From positions 339,987-403,986 of the forward strand of contig NZ_KB907214.1 in assembly GCF_000381885.1 (NCBI RefSeq): a DNA stretch of 64,000 nt, read 5' to 3'. Within the stretch, counting starts at the first letter, position 1, and every line of letters starts with the position of its first letter. This DNA is from Actinomadura atramentaria DSM 43919. GTDB taxonomy: Bacteria > Actinomycetota > Actinomycetes > Streptosporangiales > Streptosporangiaceae. The notes beneath the pieces were generated by a model that was given only the letters and a program-made list of their open reading frames with translations, was not told where the DNA came from and did not search any database. Shown here one piece after another: positions 35,906 through 44,307 of this stretch. The position numbers were made by a program, and so were the translations under genes.

Positions 35906-37035
35906 CGGTCGCCCCGCTCGTCGTCGTCGGTGAGGCCGGGGATGATCGACGGGTCGTGCTCGGGGTCGGGCTGCTCGGGCTGCTCGGCGGGCGGCTCGGC
36001 CCGGACGGCCGGGAGCGGGCTCGTCGTGTCCTCGGGGCCGACCGGGCGCAGCTCGGTCGTCTCGGTCGCGTCGGGGCCCTCGTCGGGGACGGACGGGACG
36101 GCGGCCGTCTCGGTGGAATCCGGGTTCACGGGCGGAACGGCGGTCTCCGTGGCGTCCGGGTTCACGGGCGGGTTCGCGGCGGTCTCGGTCGCGTCGGGGA
36201 CGGGCGGGCCTGCGGCCGTCTCGGCGGCGTCGGGGACGGGCGGGTTCGCAGCCGTCTCGGTCGCGTCCGGGCCCGTGTGGAGGCCCGTGTGGGGGCCCGT
36301 GTGGAGGCCCGTGTGGGGGCCCGTGTTGAGGCCCGTGCGAGGGCTCGCGTCGGGGACCGGGTCCGGGACGGCGGGGACGGCGGCCGTCTCGACCGCGTCC
36401 GGCGCGGGCTCAAGCACGGGCTCGGGCACGGGCTCAAGCACGGGCGCGGGCGGCGGGGCGACGAGCGGGCGGCGCAGCACCGTCGCCGCCAGCGGCCGCG
36501 CGGCGGGCGCGGGCGCGACCGGCTCGCCGTCGCGCGTGTACCGCTCGCCCAGCGACTCGGCCGCGATCTTCTCCTGCAGCTTGACGATCCCGTGCAGCAG
36601 CGCCTCCGGCCGCGGCGGGCAGCCCGGCACGTACACGTCCACGGGGATGATCTGGTCGACGCCCTTGGTGACGCAGTACGAGTCCCAGTACGGGCCGCCG
36701 CAGTTGGAGCACGCGCCGAACGAGATGACGTACTTCGGCTCCGGCATCTGCTCGTACAGCCGCTTGATCGCCGGGGCCATTTTGTCGCTGACCGTCCCGG
36801 ACACGACCATCAGGTCGGCCTGGCGCGGCCCCGGCGCGAACGGGATCACGCCGAGCCGGATGAAGTCGTGGCGGCTCATCGACGTCGCGATGAACTCGAT
36901 CGCGCAGCAGGCCAGCCCGAAGTTGAACACCCACAGCGAATAGCGGCGCCCCCAGTTGAGGACGAACCGCATGGGTTTCGGCGCCAGCCGCGACAGCGGC
37001 CCCACCCCGGGGGGCGGGAGATCGACGGCGGTCAT
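35902..37035 (-). CDS. nuoB: Complex I subunit B with long repetitive C-terminal tail
   Basis: 377 residues, ATG with GGAGG 8 bp upstream. The NuoB core (1-165) has the N2 cluster ligands: [22 protein letters not shown] and VPGCPPRPE. After RYTRDGEP at about 170, roughly 200 residues are low complexity, made of Pro/Glu/Val stretches, TGPHTGLH repeats and [12 protein letters not shown] repeats. Typical NuoB ends near 160-180. The tail is probably disordered and might tether partners on the peripheral face. Confidence 0.93.
   Translation of the reverse strand: MTAVDLPPPGVGPLSRLAPKPMRFVLNWGRRYSLWVFNFGLACCAIEFIATSMSRHDFIRLGVIPFAPGPRQADLMVVSGTVSDKMAPAIKRLYEQMPEPKYVISFGACSNCGGPYWDSYCVTKGVDQIIPVDVYVPGCPPRPEALLHGIVKLQEKIAAESLGERYTRDGEPVAPAPAARPLAATVLRRPLVAPPPAPVLEPVPEPVLEPAPDAVETAAVPAVPDPVPDASPRTGLNTGPHTGLHTGPHTGLHTGPDATETAANPPVPDAAETAAGPPVPDATETAANPPVNPDATETAVPPVNPDSTETAAVPSVPDEGPDATETTELRPVGPEDTTSPLPAVRAEPPAEQPEQPDPEHDPSIIPGLTDDDERGDR
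36271..36341. repeat. Tandem repeat in nuoB coding for the TGPHTGLH tail
   Basis: GCCCGTGTGG(A/G)G units of 12 bp repeat about six times, in frame inside nuoB, encoding alternating TGPH and TGLH on the minus strand. Length variation by slippage is likely between strains. Confidence 0.8.
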
Positions 37036-37163
37036 GCTGACGCCTCCGCTCGGCGGCTGGCTCGGCGGCTGCTCCCGGTCGCGTTCACGGCGACATTCTT
37101 ACAGCCTTCCGGAGGCGTCCCCGAAGGCCGCCGCACGAGATCACACCCGCGCGGGGCCGCGCG

Positions 37164-37535
37164 TCACGTCCAGGACAGGACGCCCTTGCGCCCCGCGTAC
37201 AGCAGTCCGGCCGCGAGGAACCCCAGGAAGACGAACATCTCCGCCAGCGTCGCGCCGCCGTAGCCGGGCAGCGAGAACACCGTCGCCCACGGGAACAGGA
37301 ACACCGCGTCCACGGCGAAGACCACGTAGAGGTACGCGAAGACGTAGTACCGGACGTACGACTGCGCCCAGTGGTCGCCGACCGGATCGACGCCGCACTC
37401 GTAGGTGGTCAGCTTCTCGCGCGTCGGCCGGTCCGGGCGCAGCAGCCGGTTGGCGGCCAGCCCGCCGCCGACGACCGCGCCGCCCACGACGATGAGCGCG
37501 GCGAACACGGCGTAATCGTGGAAATAGTCGCCCAC
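37164..37535 (-). CDS. nuoA: Complex I subunit A
   Basis: 123 residues from a GTG with GGGAGG 6 bp upstream; the open frame begins 16 codons earlier without such a site. Three membrane helices; TTYECGVDPVGDHWAQSYVR and FAVDAVFLFPWA are the conserved loop and Asp/Glu of NuoA. First gene of the cluster; 128 bp separate it from nuoB. Confidence 0.93.
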   Translation of the reverse strand: MGDYFHDYAVFAALIVVGGAVVGGGLAANRLLRPDRPTREKLTTYECGVDPVGDHWAQSYVRYYVFAYLYVVFAVDAVFLFPWATVFSLPGYGGATLAEMFVFLGFLAAGLLYAGRKGVLSWT

Positions 37536-37693
37536 CAGTGACCTCCCGAAGGTGCCTGCGCCCAGAAGTATCCCGGAGATCACGGCGCGGTCGCGAAGCG
37601 GGCGCCGTCCGAACCCCCCGAGCGCGGCGGGCGTCTTTTGATGCAGACTAGACGTGCATTTTGAGGTCGCATGACCTGGAAGGACGTGACCGG
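37536..37693. promoter_or_regulatory. Divergent promoter region of nuoA and the 37694 gene
   Basis: Contains ATGCA (37641-37645) and TGCAT (37655-37659) as an inverted repeat with a 9-bp spacer in the only AT-rich part of the region, a possible operator shared by both directions. No clear -35/-10 pair was identified by eye. Confidence 0.35.
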
Positions 37694-39049
37694 ATGAGCA
37701 ACCCGCCGCCGCCCCCCGGCTGGGATTCGCCGGGGGGCTCCTCCTGGCCGCCCCCGCCGCCCGGACAGGGCGGTCCGCAGGACCCCGCGGCGCAGGGCGG
37801 CCCGCCGCCCCCGCCCGACCAGGGGTTCGGTCCGCCGCCCGCCCCCGACCAGGGCTTCGGTCCGCCGCCGGGCCCGCCCGGGCCGCCCCCGCCGCCCGGC
37901 CAGAACTACGCCCCGCCCGGCACGCCGCCGCCGTTCTTCCCCCCGCCCGGCCAGCAGTTCCCGCCCGGCGCGGGCCCGATGGGGCCGCCGCCCAAGCGCG
38001 GCATGGGCGGCGGGGCCATCGCGGCGATCGTCGGCGGCGTCCTTGCGCTCGTGCTGATCATCGCGGTCGTGGTCGTCGTGGTCGTCGTGTCCGGGGGCAA
38101 GTCGCCCGAGGAGCAGCTCAACGCGGCCGCCGCGAAGCTGTCGACGGCGCGCGCCCTCACCTACAAGGGCTCGATCACCAGCGGCGGCGAGACCCTCAAG
38201 GGCGAGCTGACCGTCACCAAGGGCGGCCGCGCGACCGGCCCCGTCACCTGGGACGGGACGAACGTCACACTGCTCGCCGCCGACGACAAGCTGTTCGTCA
38301 AGGGCGACTCGTCCTTCTGGCGCGACAAGCTGACCAGCACCAGCTCGCCGTGGTTCCTCAGCGGGCAGCAGTGGGGCAAGCTCGACTCGTCCGATCTGCG
38401 CATCGACTACAACGCGTCGCTCGCGCCCGCCGTGCTGTCCAGCAAGCTGCGCTCGGCCGCGCGCCTCAAGCCGAAGAAGCCGATCAAGGCCACGGTCGGC
38501 GGGCGCAAGGCGCTGAAGTTCTCCACCGGTTCGGCGACGCTGTACCTCTCGGACTCGAATGACCCGGAGCTGATCCGGTACGAGAGCCTGTTCCCGAACA
38601 TCCAGGCGGACGTGAGCATCGCGGACTCCAGCGCGATCAACACCATGCGCCAGACGATGGGCGAGCTGAGCGACGCGTTCGACGCGTCCGCGCGGCCGTC
38701 GATCGCGTCGTGGAACAAGAGCAACTGCGGCGACAGCAGCGGCGGGTGCGCGGTCTCGGCGAAGATCCAGCCGCCGTCCGGGCTGACGGGCTCGACCGAG
38801 ATCGAGGTCCGCTTCACGATCAACGGCAACTCCCCGACCGGCCCGAACCTCGGGAACTGCACCACGAAGATCACCGTCAGCGGCGACTCGTCGGTGACGG
38901 CGGGCTGCAAGGTCACCGGCTCGGCCTGGAACAACTGGGCCAAGGGCGCCAAGAACGGCACGCTGTTCTACAAGAGCGCGCAGTACAAGGTGGCCGGGGC
39001 GACGTCGTCGGACATCCAGTCCATGCAGTCGAACCTCGACCAGGAATAA
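37694..39049 (+). CDS. Proline-rich membrane-anchored protein (ectodomain paralogue 1)
   Basis: 451 residues from the ATG at 37694 (GGAAGGACGTG upstream). The first 105 residues are Pro/Gly/Gln-rich (PPPPGWDSPGG, DQGFGPPP repeats), then one membrane helix (AAIVGGVLALVLIIAVVVVVV), then about 310 extracellular residues beginning AAAKLSTARALTYKGSITSG, which resemble LppX/LprG-like lipid-carrier beta folds, though weakly. Two Cys pairs near the end (CGDSSGGC, CTT...GC) could form disulfides. It is divergent from nuoA and is followed by a terminator and a paralogue. Confidence 0.6.
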   Translation: MSNPPPPPGWDSPGGSSWPPPPPGQGGPQDPAAQGGPPPPPDQGFGPPPAPDQGFGPPPGPPGPPPPPGQNYAPPGTPPPFFPPPGQQFPPGAGPMGPPPKRGMGGGAIAAIVGGVLALVLIIAVVVVVVVVSGGKSPEEQLNAAAAKLSTARALTYKGSITSGGETLKGELTVTKGGRATGPVTWDGTNVTLLAADDKLFVKGDSSFWRDKLTSTSSPWFLSGQQWGKLDSSDLRIDYNASLAPAVLSSKLRSAARLKPKKPIKATVGGRKALKFSTGSATLYLSDSNDPELIRYESLFPNIQADVSIADSSAINTMRQTMGELSDAFDASARPSIASWNKSNCGDSSGGCAVSAKIQPPSGLTGSTEIEVRFTINGNSPTGPNLGNCTTKITVSGDSSVTAGCKVTGSAWNNWAKGAKNGTLFYKSAQYKVAGATSSDIQSMQSNLDQE

Positions 39050-39061
39050 GCGTCCGCGAGC

Positions 39062-39108
39062 ATGCCGGGCGTTCCGGGGCGCGCCGCGCACCCCGGAACG
39101 TCCGGCAT
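39062..39108 (+). terminator. Strong hairpin terminator
   Basis: ATGCCGGGCGTTCCGGGG (39062-39079) pairs with 39091-39108 at 17 of 18 positions around an 11-nt loop, followed by CCTTGTGT. It starts 13 bp after the preceding gene and excludes 39062 as a start codon. Confidence 0.75.
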
Positions 39109-39143
39109 CCTTGTGTCCGGCCAGACCGGCGGGAGGAGCGGCG

Positions 39144-39170
39144 ATGACGACGGCACGGGACACCCGGTGA
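39144..39170 (+). CDS. Eight-codon upstream ORF coupled to the 39167 gene
   Basis: ATG with GGGAGGAG 5 bp upstream encodes MTTARDTR and stops in GTGA, overlapping the next GTG start. The main gene has no ribosome site of its own, so it is probably translated by coupling from this mini-ORF. Confidence 0.4.
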   Translation: MTTARDTR

Positions 39171-40702
39171 ACGACGACCCCCGCGCACGCCGCACGTCCC
39201 CCGACGCCCTCCCCGCGACCCCGCCCGGCGGACGTCCCCCGCGCACGCCGCCGCGCGGCACGCACGTCCCGGGCGCGCCCGGACACGGGACGCCCGCCCC
39301 CGCCGGACCGCCGCGAGGCGCGCGCACGCCCGGCACGCCGCCACGCGGCACGGCCGCGCCCGGCGGGCCGCCGAGCGGCGCAAGGTCGTCCGGCGGGCCG
39401 CCGAGCGGCACGGCGCGGCTCGGCACGCCGCCGGGCGGCGCGTCCGCGCTGGACGCGGCGGGTGCGGGGCCGTGGATCGTTCCGCCGGAGGGGTCCGGGA
39501 TCGAGCTGCCGCCGTTGCCGTACCGGCCGGCGGGGGCGCGGGCGCGGCGGCGGCGGACGCGGCTGCTGTTCGGCGCGGGCGGCGCGGCGATCGTGCTGGT
39601 CGCGGCCGGGGCCGGGGCCGCGCTGTACTCGTCCGGCGGGGACGTCCGGCGGGCCGCCGCGCCGAAGGGGACCGTCCCGGCGGCGTGGGCGGCGGAGGCC
39701 GCGCGGGTCGTCGGCGCGCTGCCCGCCGTCCGGTTCGACGCGACGCTCGGCGACGGCGGCACGGCCGTCCGGGCGCGGCTGCGCGTGACGCGGCAGGGCT
39801 CGGCGACGGGCAAGGTCACCGCGTCCGGCGCGGACGCCGACCTCGTCACCGTCGCGGGCGCGACCTACCTCAAGGGCGGCGAGAGCTTCTGGCGCGCGAC
39901 GCGGGACGCGGGCGACGGCCGTCCCGCCGACTACGCGGGCCGCTGGACGAAGGCCCCCGCGTCGGTGTTCGGCGTGGACGTGCGCGGCGCGCTCGCCCCC
40001 GCCGCCGTCGGCAAGGCGCTCGCCAAGGGCCCGGGCGGGACGGAGACCACCGGCCCGGGCGGCGTCCCCGCGTACCGGGTCACGACCCGCCGCGCCGAGT
40101 ACGTGATCACGCGCGAGGCGCCGTTCCGGCTGCTCAGCGTCCGCGTCGGGGACGGCCCGGTGTTCACCGCGACGCCGCTGGACGACGCCGCGCCCGTCTT
40201 CTCGTCGGTGCGGTCGCGGGCGGCCGCGCTCGGCGGCGCGGTGGACCCGGCGCTGCGGTTCGCGCCCGGCACGCTGTCGTTCGTGAACTGCGACCAGAAC
40301 GTCGACAGTTGCACGGTCAGCGTCCCGGCGACGCTCAGCGCGCCCGACCGCGTCCCGGACGGCGCGCGTGCCGAGCTGACCGCGACGGTCACCGCCGAGG
40401 GCGCGTCGCTCGGCTCGTGCAAGGCCGCCGCGGCGGTCCCGTCCAACGGCTCGATGGTGCTGCGCTGCACCGTCGCGGGCGGGGCGTGGCGGGCGTTCGT
40501 CAAGCGCGCGATGGACTCCCCCGGCCGCCACCCGTACGGCGCGACCGCGCGGATCGTCGGGCAGGCCGTCGCGCCCGGCGACGTCGCGGCGCTGCTGGCG
40601 AGGATCGACCGGGAACGCGCCGCGCAGCCGCGCAACGCGGTCGCCGGGACGCCCGCGACGGGCGGCGCGACCGCCCCCGCGAGCCCGCGCGCGACGCCCT
40701 GA
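39167..40702 (+). CDS. Proline-rich membrane-anchored protein (ectodomain paralogue 2)
   Basis: 511 residues, GTG in the GTGA junction of the mini-ORF. The first 105 residues are Pro/Gly/Thr repeats (PPRGT, PPSGAR), then a membrane helix (LFGAGGAAIVLVAAGAGAAL), then an ectodomain similar to the previous gene: ESFWRA against SSFWRD, LAPAAVGKAL against LAPAVLSSKL, and a shared C-terminal block with two Cys and GGAWRAFVK against GSAWNNWAK. A tandem duplication whose N-terminal low-complexity region has diverged. Function unknown; an envelope role is likely. Confidence 0.6.
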   Translation: MNDDPRARRTSPDALPATPPGGRPPRTPPRGTHVPGAPGHGTPAPAGPPRGARTPGTPPRGTAAPGGPPSGARSSGGPPSGTARLGTPPGGASALDAAGAGPWIVPPEGSGIELPPLPYRPAGARARRRRTRLLFGAGGAAIVLVAAGAGAALYSSGGDVRRAAAPKGTVPAAWAAEAARVVGALPAVRFDATLGDGGTAVRARLRVTRQGSATGKVTASGADADLVTVAGATYLKGGESFWRATRDAGDGRPADYAGRWTKAPASVFGVDVRGALAPAAVGKALAKGPGGTETTGPGGVPAYRVTTRRAEYVITREAPFRLLSVRVGDGPVFTATPLDDAAPVFSSVRSRAAALGGAVDPALRFAPGTLSFVNCDQNVDSCTVSVPATLSAPDRVPDGARAELTATVTAEGASLGSCKAAAAVPSNGSMVLRCTVAGGAWRAFVKRAMDSPGRHPYGATARIVGQAVAPGDVAALLARIDRERAAQPRNAVAGTPATGGATAPASPRATP

Positions 40703-40739
40703 CCGGGGGCCGGTGCCGCCGCGTCAGAAGCGGCTTATC

Positions 40740-40745
40740 TATAGT
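40740..40745 (+). promoter_or_regulatory. -10 element of the leader peptide/kor transcript
   Basis: TATAGT sits 8 bp before the GTG of the leader peptide, so transcription should begin at or next to the start codon (leaderless). No matching -35 hexamer is evident. Confidence 0.5.
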
Positions 40746-40752
40746 CGCTGGC

Positions 40753-40833
40753 GTGAACTCCGCGTCCCCGGCGCTCGTGCGGCGGCTGCACGTCGACCTG
40801 TGCCGGCTGTCGAGCCAACTGTGTCGGCGCTGA
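40753..40833 (+). CDS. Cysteine-containing leader peptide upstream of korAB
   Basis: 26 codons, GTG start, ending RLHVDLCRLSSQLCRR. This RLHVDLCR...C motif is that of actinobacterial putative leader peptides found before sulfur-metabolism and redox genes, where ribosome stalling at Cys codons is thought to sense cysteine supply. It is probably leaderless and ends 230 bp before korA, with a CCGGAACGTTCCGG palindrome at 40836-40849 just after its stop that could act in attenuation. Confidence 0.65.
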   Translation: MNSASPALVRRLHVDLCRLSSQLCRR

Positions 40834-41063
40834 TCCCGGAACGTTCCGGCGGCCTCGGGACCGCCGCCCGGAAGCCCGTCGCCGAGTTGCTCGGGAACGG
40901 GCGAAATCGCCTGTCCGGCGGGTGACTGTTCGTACCTCCGGGCGACGCGTTCCCCGCCGGCACCACCGGTCCCCCGACATACCATGAAGGCAAGCCTAAG
41001 CAGCGTCGCGATCCCGGGTGCCTCCCCCGGGGCGGGCGCCGCGCGTCGAGGAGGTCTTCCTCT
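40834..41063 (+). promoter_or_regulatory. Untranslated region between leader peptide and korA
   Basis: Holds the 14-bp palindrome CCGGAACGTTCCGG (40836-40849), GC-rich sequence without a coding frame, an AAGGCAAGCCTAAG element near 40987-41000, and GAGGAGG before korA. Likely attenuation space for the leader peptide; the structure was not computed. Confidence 0.4.
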
Positions 41064-42905
41064 GTGACCAAGCAGGTCGAGCAGCTCGACCGCGTCATCA
41101 TCCGCTTCGCCGGGGACTCCGGCGACGGGATGCAGTTGACCGGCGATCGCTTCACCCAGGAGACGGCCGCGTTCGGCAACGACTTGTCGACGCTGCCGAA
41201 CTTCCCCGCCGAGATCCGCGCCCCCGCCGGGACCCTCCCCGGCGTGTCCAGCTTCCAGCTCCACTTCGCCGACCACGACATCCTCACGCCCGGCGACGCC
41301 CCGGACGTCCTGGTCGCGATGAACCCGGCCGCCCTCAAGGCCAACCTCGGGGACCTCCCCCGCGGGGCGGACCTGATCATCAACACCGACGAGTTCACCA
41401 GGCGCAACCTCGCCAAGGTCGGGTACGCCGCCGACCCCGTCGAGGACGGGTCGCTCGGGGAGTACCGCGTCCACGCGCTGCCGCTGACGTCGATGACGGT
41501 GACCGCCCTCACCGGCTACGACATCTCCAAGAAGGACGCCGAGCGCGCGAAGAACATGTTCGCCCTCGGCCTGCTGTCCTGGCTGTACCACCGTCCCACC
41601 GAGGGGACGCTGGCGTTCCTGGAACGCAAGTTCGCGAAGAAGCCCGAGATCATGAAGGCGAACGTCGCGGCGTTCCACGCGGGCTGGAACTACGGCGAGA
41701 CGACCGAGGCGTTCTCCGTCCAGTACCAGGTGAAGCCCGCCAAGCACGACGCGGGCCTGTACCGGAACATCACCGGGAACGTCGCGCTGGCGTACGGGCT
41801 GGTCGCGGCGGGGCAGCGCAGCGGGCTGCCGGTGTACCTCGGGTCGTACCCGATCACGCCCGCGTCCGACATCCTGCACGAGCTGTCCAAGCACAAGCGG
41901 TTCGGCGTGAGAACGTTCCAGGCCGAGGACGAGATCGCCGCCGTGGGCGCGGCGCTCGGCGCGTCGTTCGGCGGGTCGCTGGGCGTCACGACGACGTCCG
42001 GGCCGGGCATCGCGCTGAAGAGCGAGACGATCGGGCTGGCCGTCGCGACCGAGCTGCCGCTCGTCGTCATCGACGTGCAGCGCTCCGGGCCGTCCACCGG
42101 CATGCCGACCAAGACCGAGCAGGCCGACCTGCTGCAGGCCATGCACGGCCGCAACGGCGAGGCGCCGGTGCCGGTGATCGCGCCCCGGTCCCCGTCGGAC
42201 TGCTTCGCCGCGGCGCTGGAGGCGTCCCGGATCGCGGTGAAGTACCGGACGCCGGTCATCGTCCTGTCCGACGGCTACCTCGCCAACGGCTCCGAGCCGT
42301 GGAAGCTGCCGGACGTCGACGCCCTCCCCGTCATCGAGCCCGGCTTCGCCGCGCCCGACCAGGAGGACTTCCAGCCGTTCCGCCGCGACCCGGAGACCCT
42401 CGCGCGCCCGTGGGCGGTCCCCGGCACGCCGGGCCTGGAGCACCGGATCGGCGGCCTGGAGAAGGCGGACGGGTCCGGCAACATCTCCTACGACCCCGCC
42501 AACCACGACCGCATGACGCGGCTGCGGCAGGCGAAGGTCGACGGCATCGCGGCGGACATCGAGCCGCTGTCGGTGGACGACCCGTCCGGCGCGGCGCGCG
42601 TCCTGGTCCTCGGCTGGGGCGGGACGTTCGGCGCGATCTCGGCGGCCGTCCGCGCCGTCCGCGAGCGGGGCGGGCAGGTCGCGCAGGCGCATCTGCGGCA
42701 CCTCAACCCGTTCCCGGCCAACCTCGAACCGGTGCTGCGCTCCTACGACAGGGTCGTGGTCCCGGAGATCAACCTGGGCCAGCTCGCGCTGCTGCTGCGC
42801 GGCCGGTTCCTCATCGACGTCATCAGCTACAACCAGGTGCGCGGCCTGCCCTTCAAGTCCGAAGAGCTGGCGGGCGTCCTCCAGGATGTGATCGACCGTG
42901 ACTGA
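41064..42905 (+). CDS. korA: 2-oxoacid:ferredoxin oxidoreductase alpha (fused gamma-alpha) subunit
   Basis: 613 residues, GTG with GAGGAGG 9 bp upstream. N-terminal gamma-like domain (IIRFAGDSGDGMQLTGDRF to about 180), then the alpha domain beginning GNVALAYGLVAAGQRSGLPVYLGSYPITPASDILHEL, with EDEIAAVGAALGASFGG and TTSGPGIALKSE, and ending GRFLIDVISYNQVRGLPF. With KorB it oxidises 2-oxoglutarate (or a similar 2-oxoacid) and CoA to acyl-CoA and CO2 while reducing ferredoxin. It overlaps korB by 8 bp. Confidence 0.93.
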   Translation: MTKQVEQLDRVIIRFAGDSGDGMQLTGDRFTQETAAFGNDLSTLPNFPAEIRAPAGTLPGVSSFQLHFADHDILTPGDAPDVLVAMNPAALKANLGDLPRGADLIINTDEFTRRNLAKVGYAADPVEDGSLGEYRVHALPLTSMTVTALTGYDISKKDAERAKNMFALGLLSWLYHRPTEGTLAFLERKFAKKPEIMKANVAAFHAGWNYGETTEAFSVQYQVKPAKHDAGLYRNITGNVALAYGLVAAGQRSGLPVYLGSYPITPASDILHELSKHKRFGVRTFQAEDEIAAVGAALGASFGGSLGVTTTSGPGIALKSETIGLAVATELPLVVIDVQRSGPSTGMPTKTEQADLLQAMHGRNGEAPVPVIAPRSPSDCFAAALEASRIAVKYRTPVIVLSDGYLANGSEPWKLPDVDALPVIEPGFAAPDQEDFQPFRRDPETLARPWAVPGTPGLEHRIGGLEKADGSGNISYDPANHDRMTRLRQAKVDGIAADIEPLSVDDPSGAARVLVLGWGGTFGAISAAVRAVRERGGQVAQAHLRHLNPFPANLEPVLRSYDRVVVPEINLGQLALLLRGRFLIDVISYNQVRGLPFKSEELAGVLQDVIDRD

Positions 42906-43980
42906 GCTGCTCAACGGGCACGCCGGGGAGCACGCGGAGGGGCGCAGCCCGCTCTCGCTGGTGCCGAAGGCGGACGGCAAGCAGTCGTTGAAAGATTTCA
43001 AGACCGATCAGGAAGTGCGCTGGTGCCCCGGCTGCGGGGACTACGCGATCCTCGCGGCCGTCCAGTCGTTCCTGCCCGAGCTGGGGCTGCGCCGGGAGAA
43101 CATCACGTTCATCTCGGGCATCGGCTGCTCGTCGCGGTTCCCGTACTACATGAACACCTACGGGTTCCACTCGATCCACGGGCGCGCGCCCGCCATCGCG
43201 ACCGGGCTCGCCACGTCCCGGCCGGACCTGTCGGTGTGGGTCGTCACCGGGGACGGCGACGCGCTGTCGATCGGCGGCAACCACCTGATCCACGCGATGC
43301 GCCGCAACGTCAACCTGAAGATCCTGCTGTTCAACAACCGGATCTACGGGCTGACGAAGGGCCAGTACTCGCCCACGTCCGAGACCGGCAAGATCACCAA
43401 GTCGACGCCGATGGGCTCGCTGGACGCGCCGTTCAACCCGCTGTCGCTGGCGATCGGCGCGGAGGGCACGTTCGTCGCCCGCACCATCGACTCCGACCGC
43501 AAGCACCTGCAGTCGGTGCTGCGCGCGGCGGCGCAGCACCGGGGCACCGCGCTCGTGGAGATCTACCAGAACTGCAACATCTTCAACGACGGGGCGTTCG
43601 ACCCGCTGAAGGACCCCGAGGTCCGCGACGACATCACGGTGCGGCTGGAGCACGGGCGGCCCATCGTGTTCGGGGCGGACGGGCAGAAGGCGCTGCGCCG
43701 GACGCCGTCGGGGTCGTTCGAGGTCGTCGCGACGGCCGACGTCCCGGCCGCCGACATCGCCGTCCACGACGCCCACAACCCGGACCCGTCGCTGGCGTTC
43801 GCGCTGTCGCGGCTGGACTCGCCCGCCTTCGAGCACACGCCGATCGGCATCTTCCGCGACGTGGACCGCCCGTCCTACGACGAGCTGCTCCGCGCGCAGG
43901 TCGAGGAGGCCGTCGAACAGCAGGGGCCGGGCGACCTGGCCGAGCTCCTCCGCAGCGGGGACACCTGGCGCATCGACTAG
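42898..43980 (+). CDS. korB: 2-oxoacid:ferredoxin oxidoreductase beta subunit (TPP-binding)
   Basis: 360 residues, GTG start inside the korA end. WCPGCGDYAIL supplies cluster-ligand cysteines, GIGCSSRFPYY a further Cys, and GDGDALSIGGNHLIHA with NLKILLFNNRIYGLTKGQ forms the thiamine-diphosphate and Mg site. Together with KorA it makes reduced ferredoxin, the probable electron source for the neighbouring NADH-module-free complex I. Confidence 0.95.
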   Translation: MTELLNGHAGEHAEGRSPLSLVPKADGKQSLKDFKTDQEVRWCPGCGDYAILAAVQSFLPELGLRRENITFISGIGCSSRFPYYMNTYGFHSIHGRAPAIATGLATSRPDLSVWVVTGDGDALSIGGNHLIHAMRRNVNLKILLFNNRIYGLTKGQYSPTSETGKITKSTPMGSLDAPFNPLSLAIGAEGTFVARTIDSDRKHLQSVLRAAAQHRGTALVEIYQNCNIFNDGAFDPLKDPEVRDDITVRLEHGRPIVFGADGQKALRRTPSGSFEVVATADVPAADIAVHDAHNPDPSLAFALSRLDSPAFEHTPIGIFRDVDRPSYDELLRAQVEEAVEQQGPGDLAELLRSGDTWRID

Positions 43981-43982
43981 GC

Positions 43983-44088
43983 GGTGTTTCAAAGTCCCGG
44001 CCCACGCCCTCGCCTGGCGGCTCGGGCCTCACCAGGACTTCGCGAGCGGGGCATCGCGCACTCGCGCTGAGGCACTTTGAAGCAGGCC
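43983..44088. repeat. Possible MITE-like element
   Basis: Ends GGTGTTTCAAAGTCC (left) and GGCACTTTGAAGCAGGCC (right) are imperfect inverted repeats sharing TTCAAAGT, 13 of 18 matched. The interior contains smaller inverted repeats (CTGG...CCAG, GCGAG...CTCGC). It lies immediately after korB and before its terminator. Without other copies to compare, it could be just structured 3' RNA. Confidence 0.35.
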
Positions 44089-44104
44089 CTGGGGTTCCCC
44101 GACC

Positions 44105-44134
44105 GGCCCCGGTCCCGTTCTCGGGACCGGGGCC
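44105..44134 (+). terminator. korB terminator
   Basis: GGCCCCGGTCCCG pairs perfectly with 44122-44134 around a TTCT loop, followed by GTTTCCGGTTT. With the preceding repeat it accounts for most of the 327-bp gap after korB; the rest (44135-44307) shows nothing beyond GC-rich sequence and a ribosome site. Confidence 0.8.
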
Positions 44135-44307
44135 GTTTCCGGTTTCGGTCTCTTGTGACAAGGGCGGGAGCACTCGGTGACAAAAACGGGGGCGGGTGGG
44201 GCGTCCGGTTTGTCGGGGAGGGGTCGGGGTCGTCCCAGATCGGTCCGCGGGGATGCGGACGCGCCGCACGACTGGAACACTTGGAGATCATCAGCCGGGA
44301 GGTGACG

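Noticed and set aside
39062..39166. Longer N-terminus for the second envelope paralogue
   Set aside because: The extra codons coincide with a strong terminator hairpin for the preceding gene.
37580..40531. 983-codon antisense frame over the paralogous envelope genes
   Set aside because: Low-complexity Arg/Gly/Ala composition, no motif, opposite to two genes with membrane helices and terminator.
40985..41001. Iron-regulator (IdeR/DtxR) box before korA
   Set aside because: AAGGCAAGCCTAAG has only one good half-site against the 19-bp consensus.
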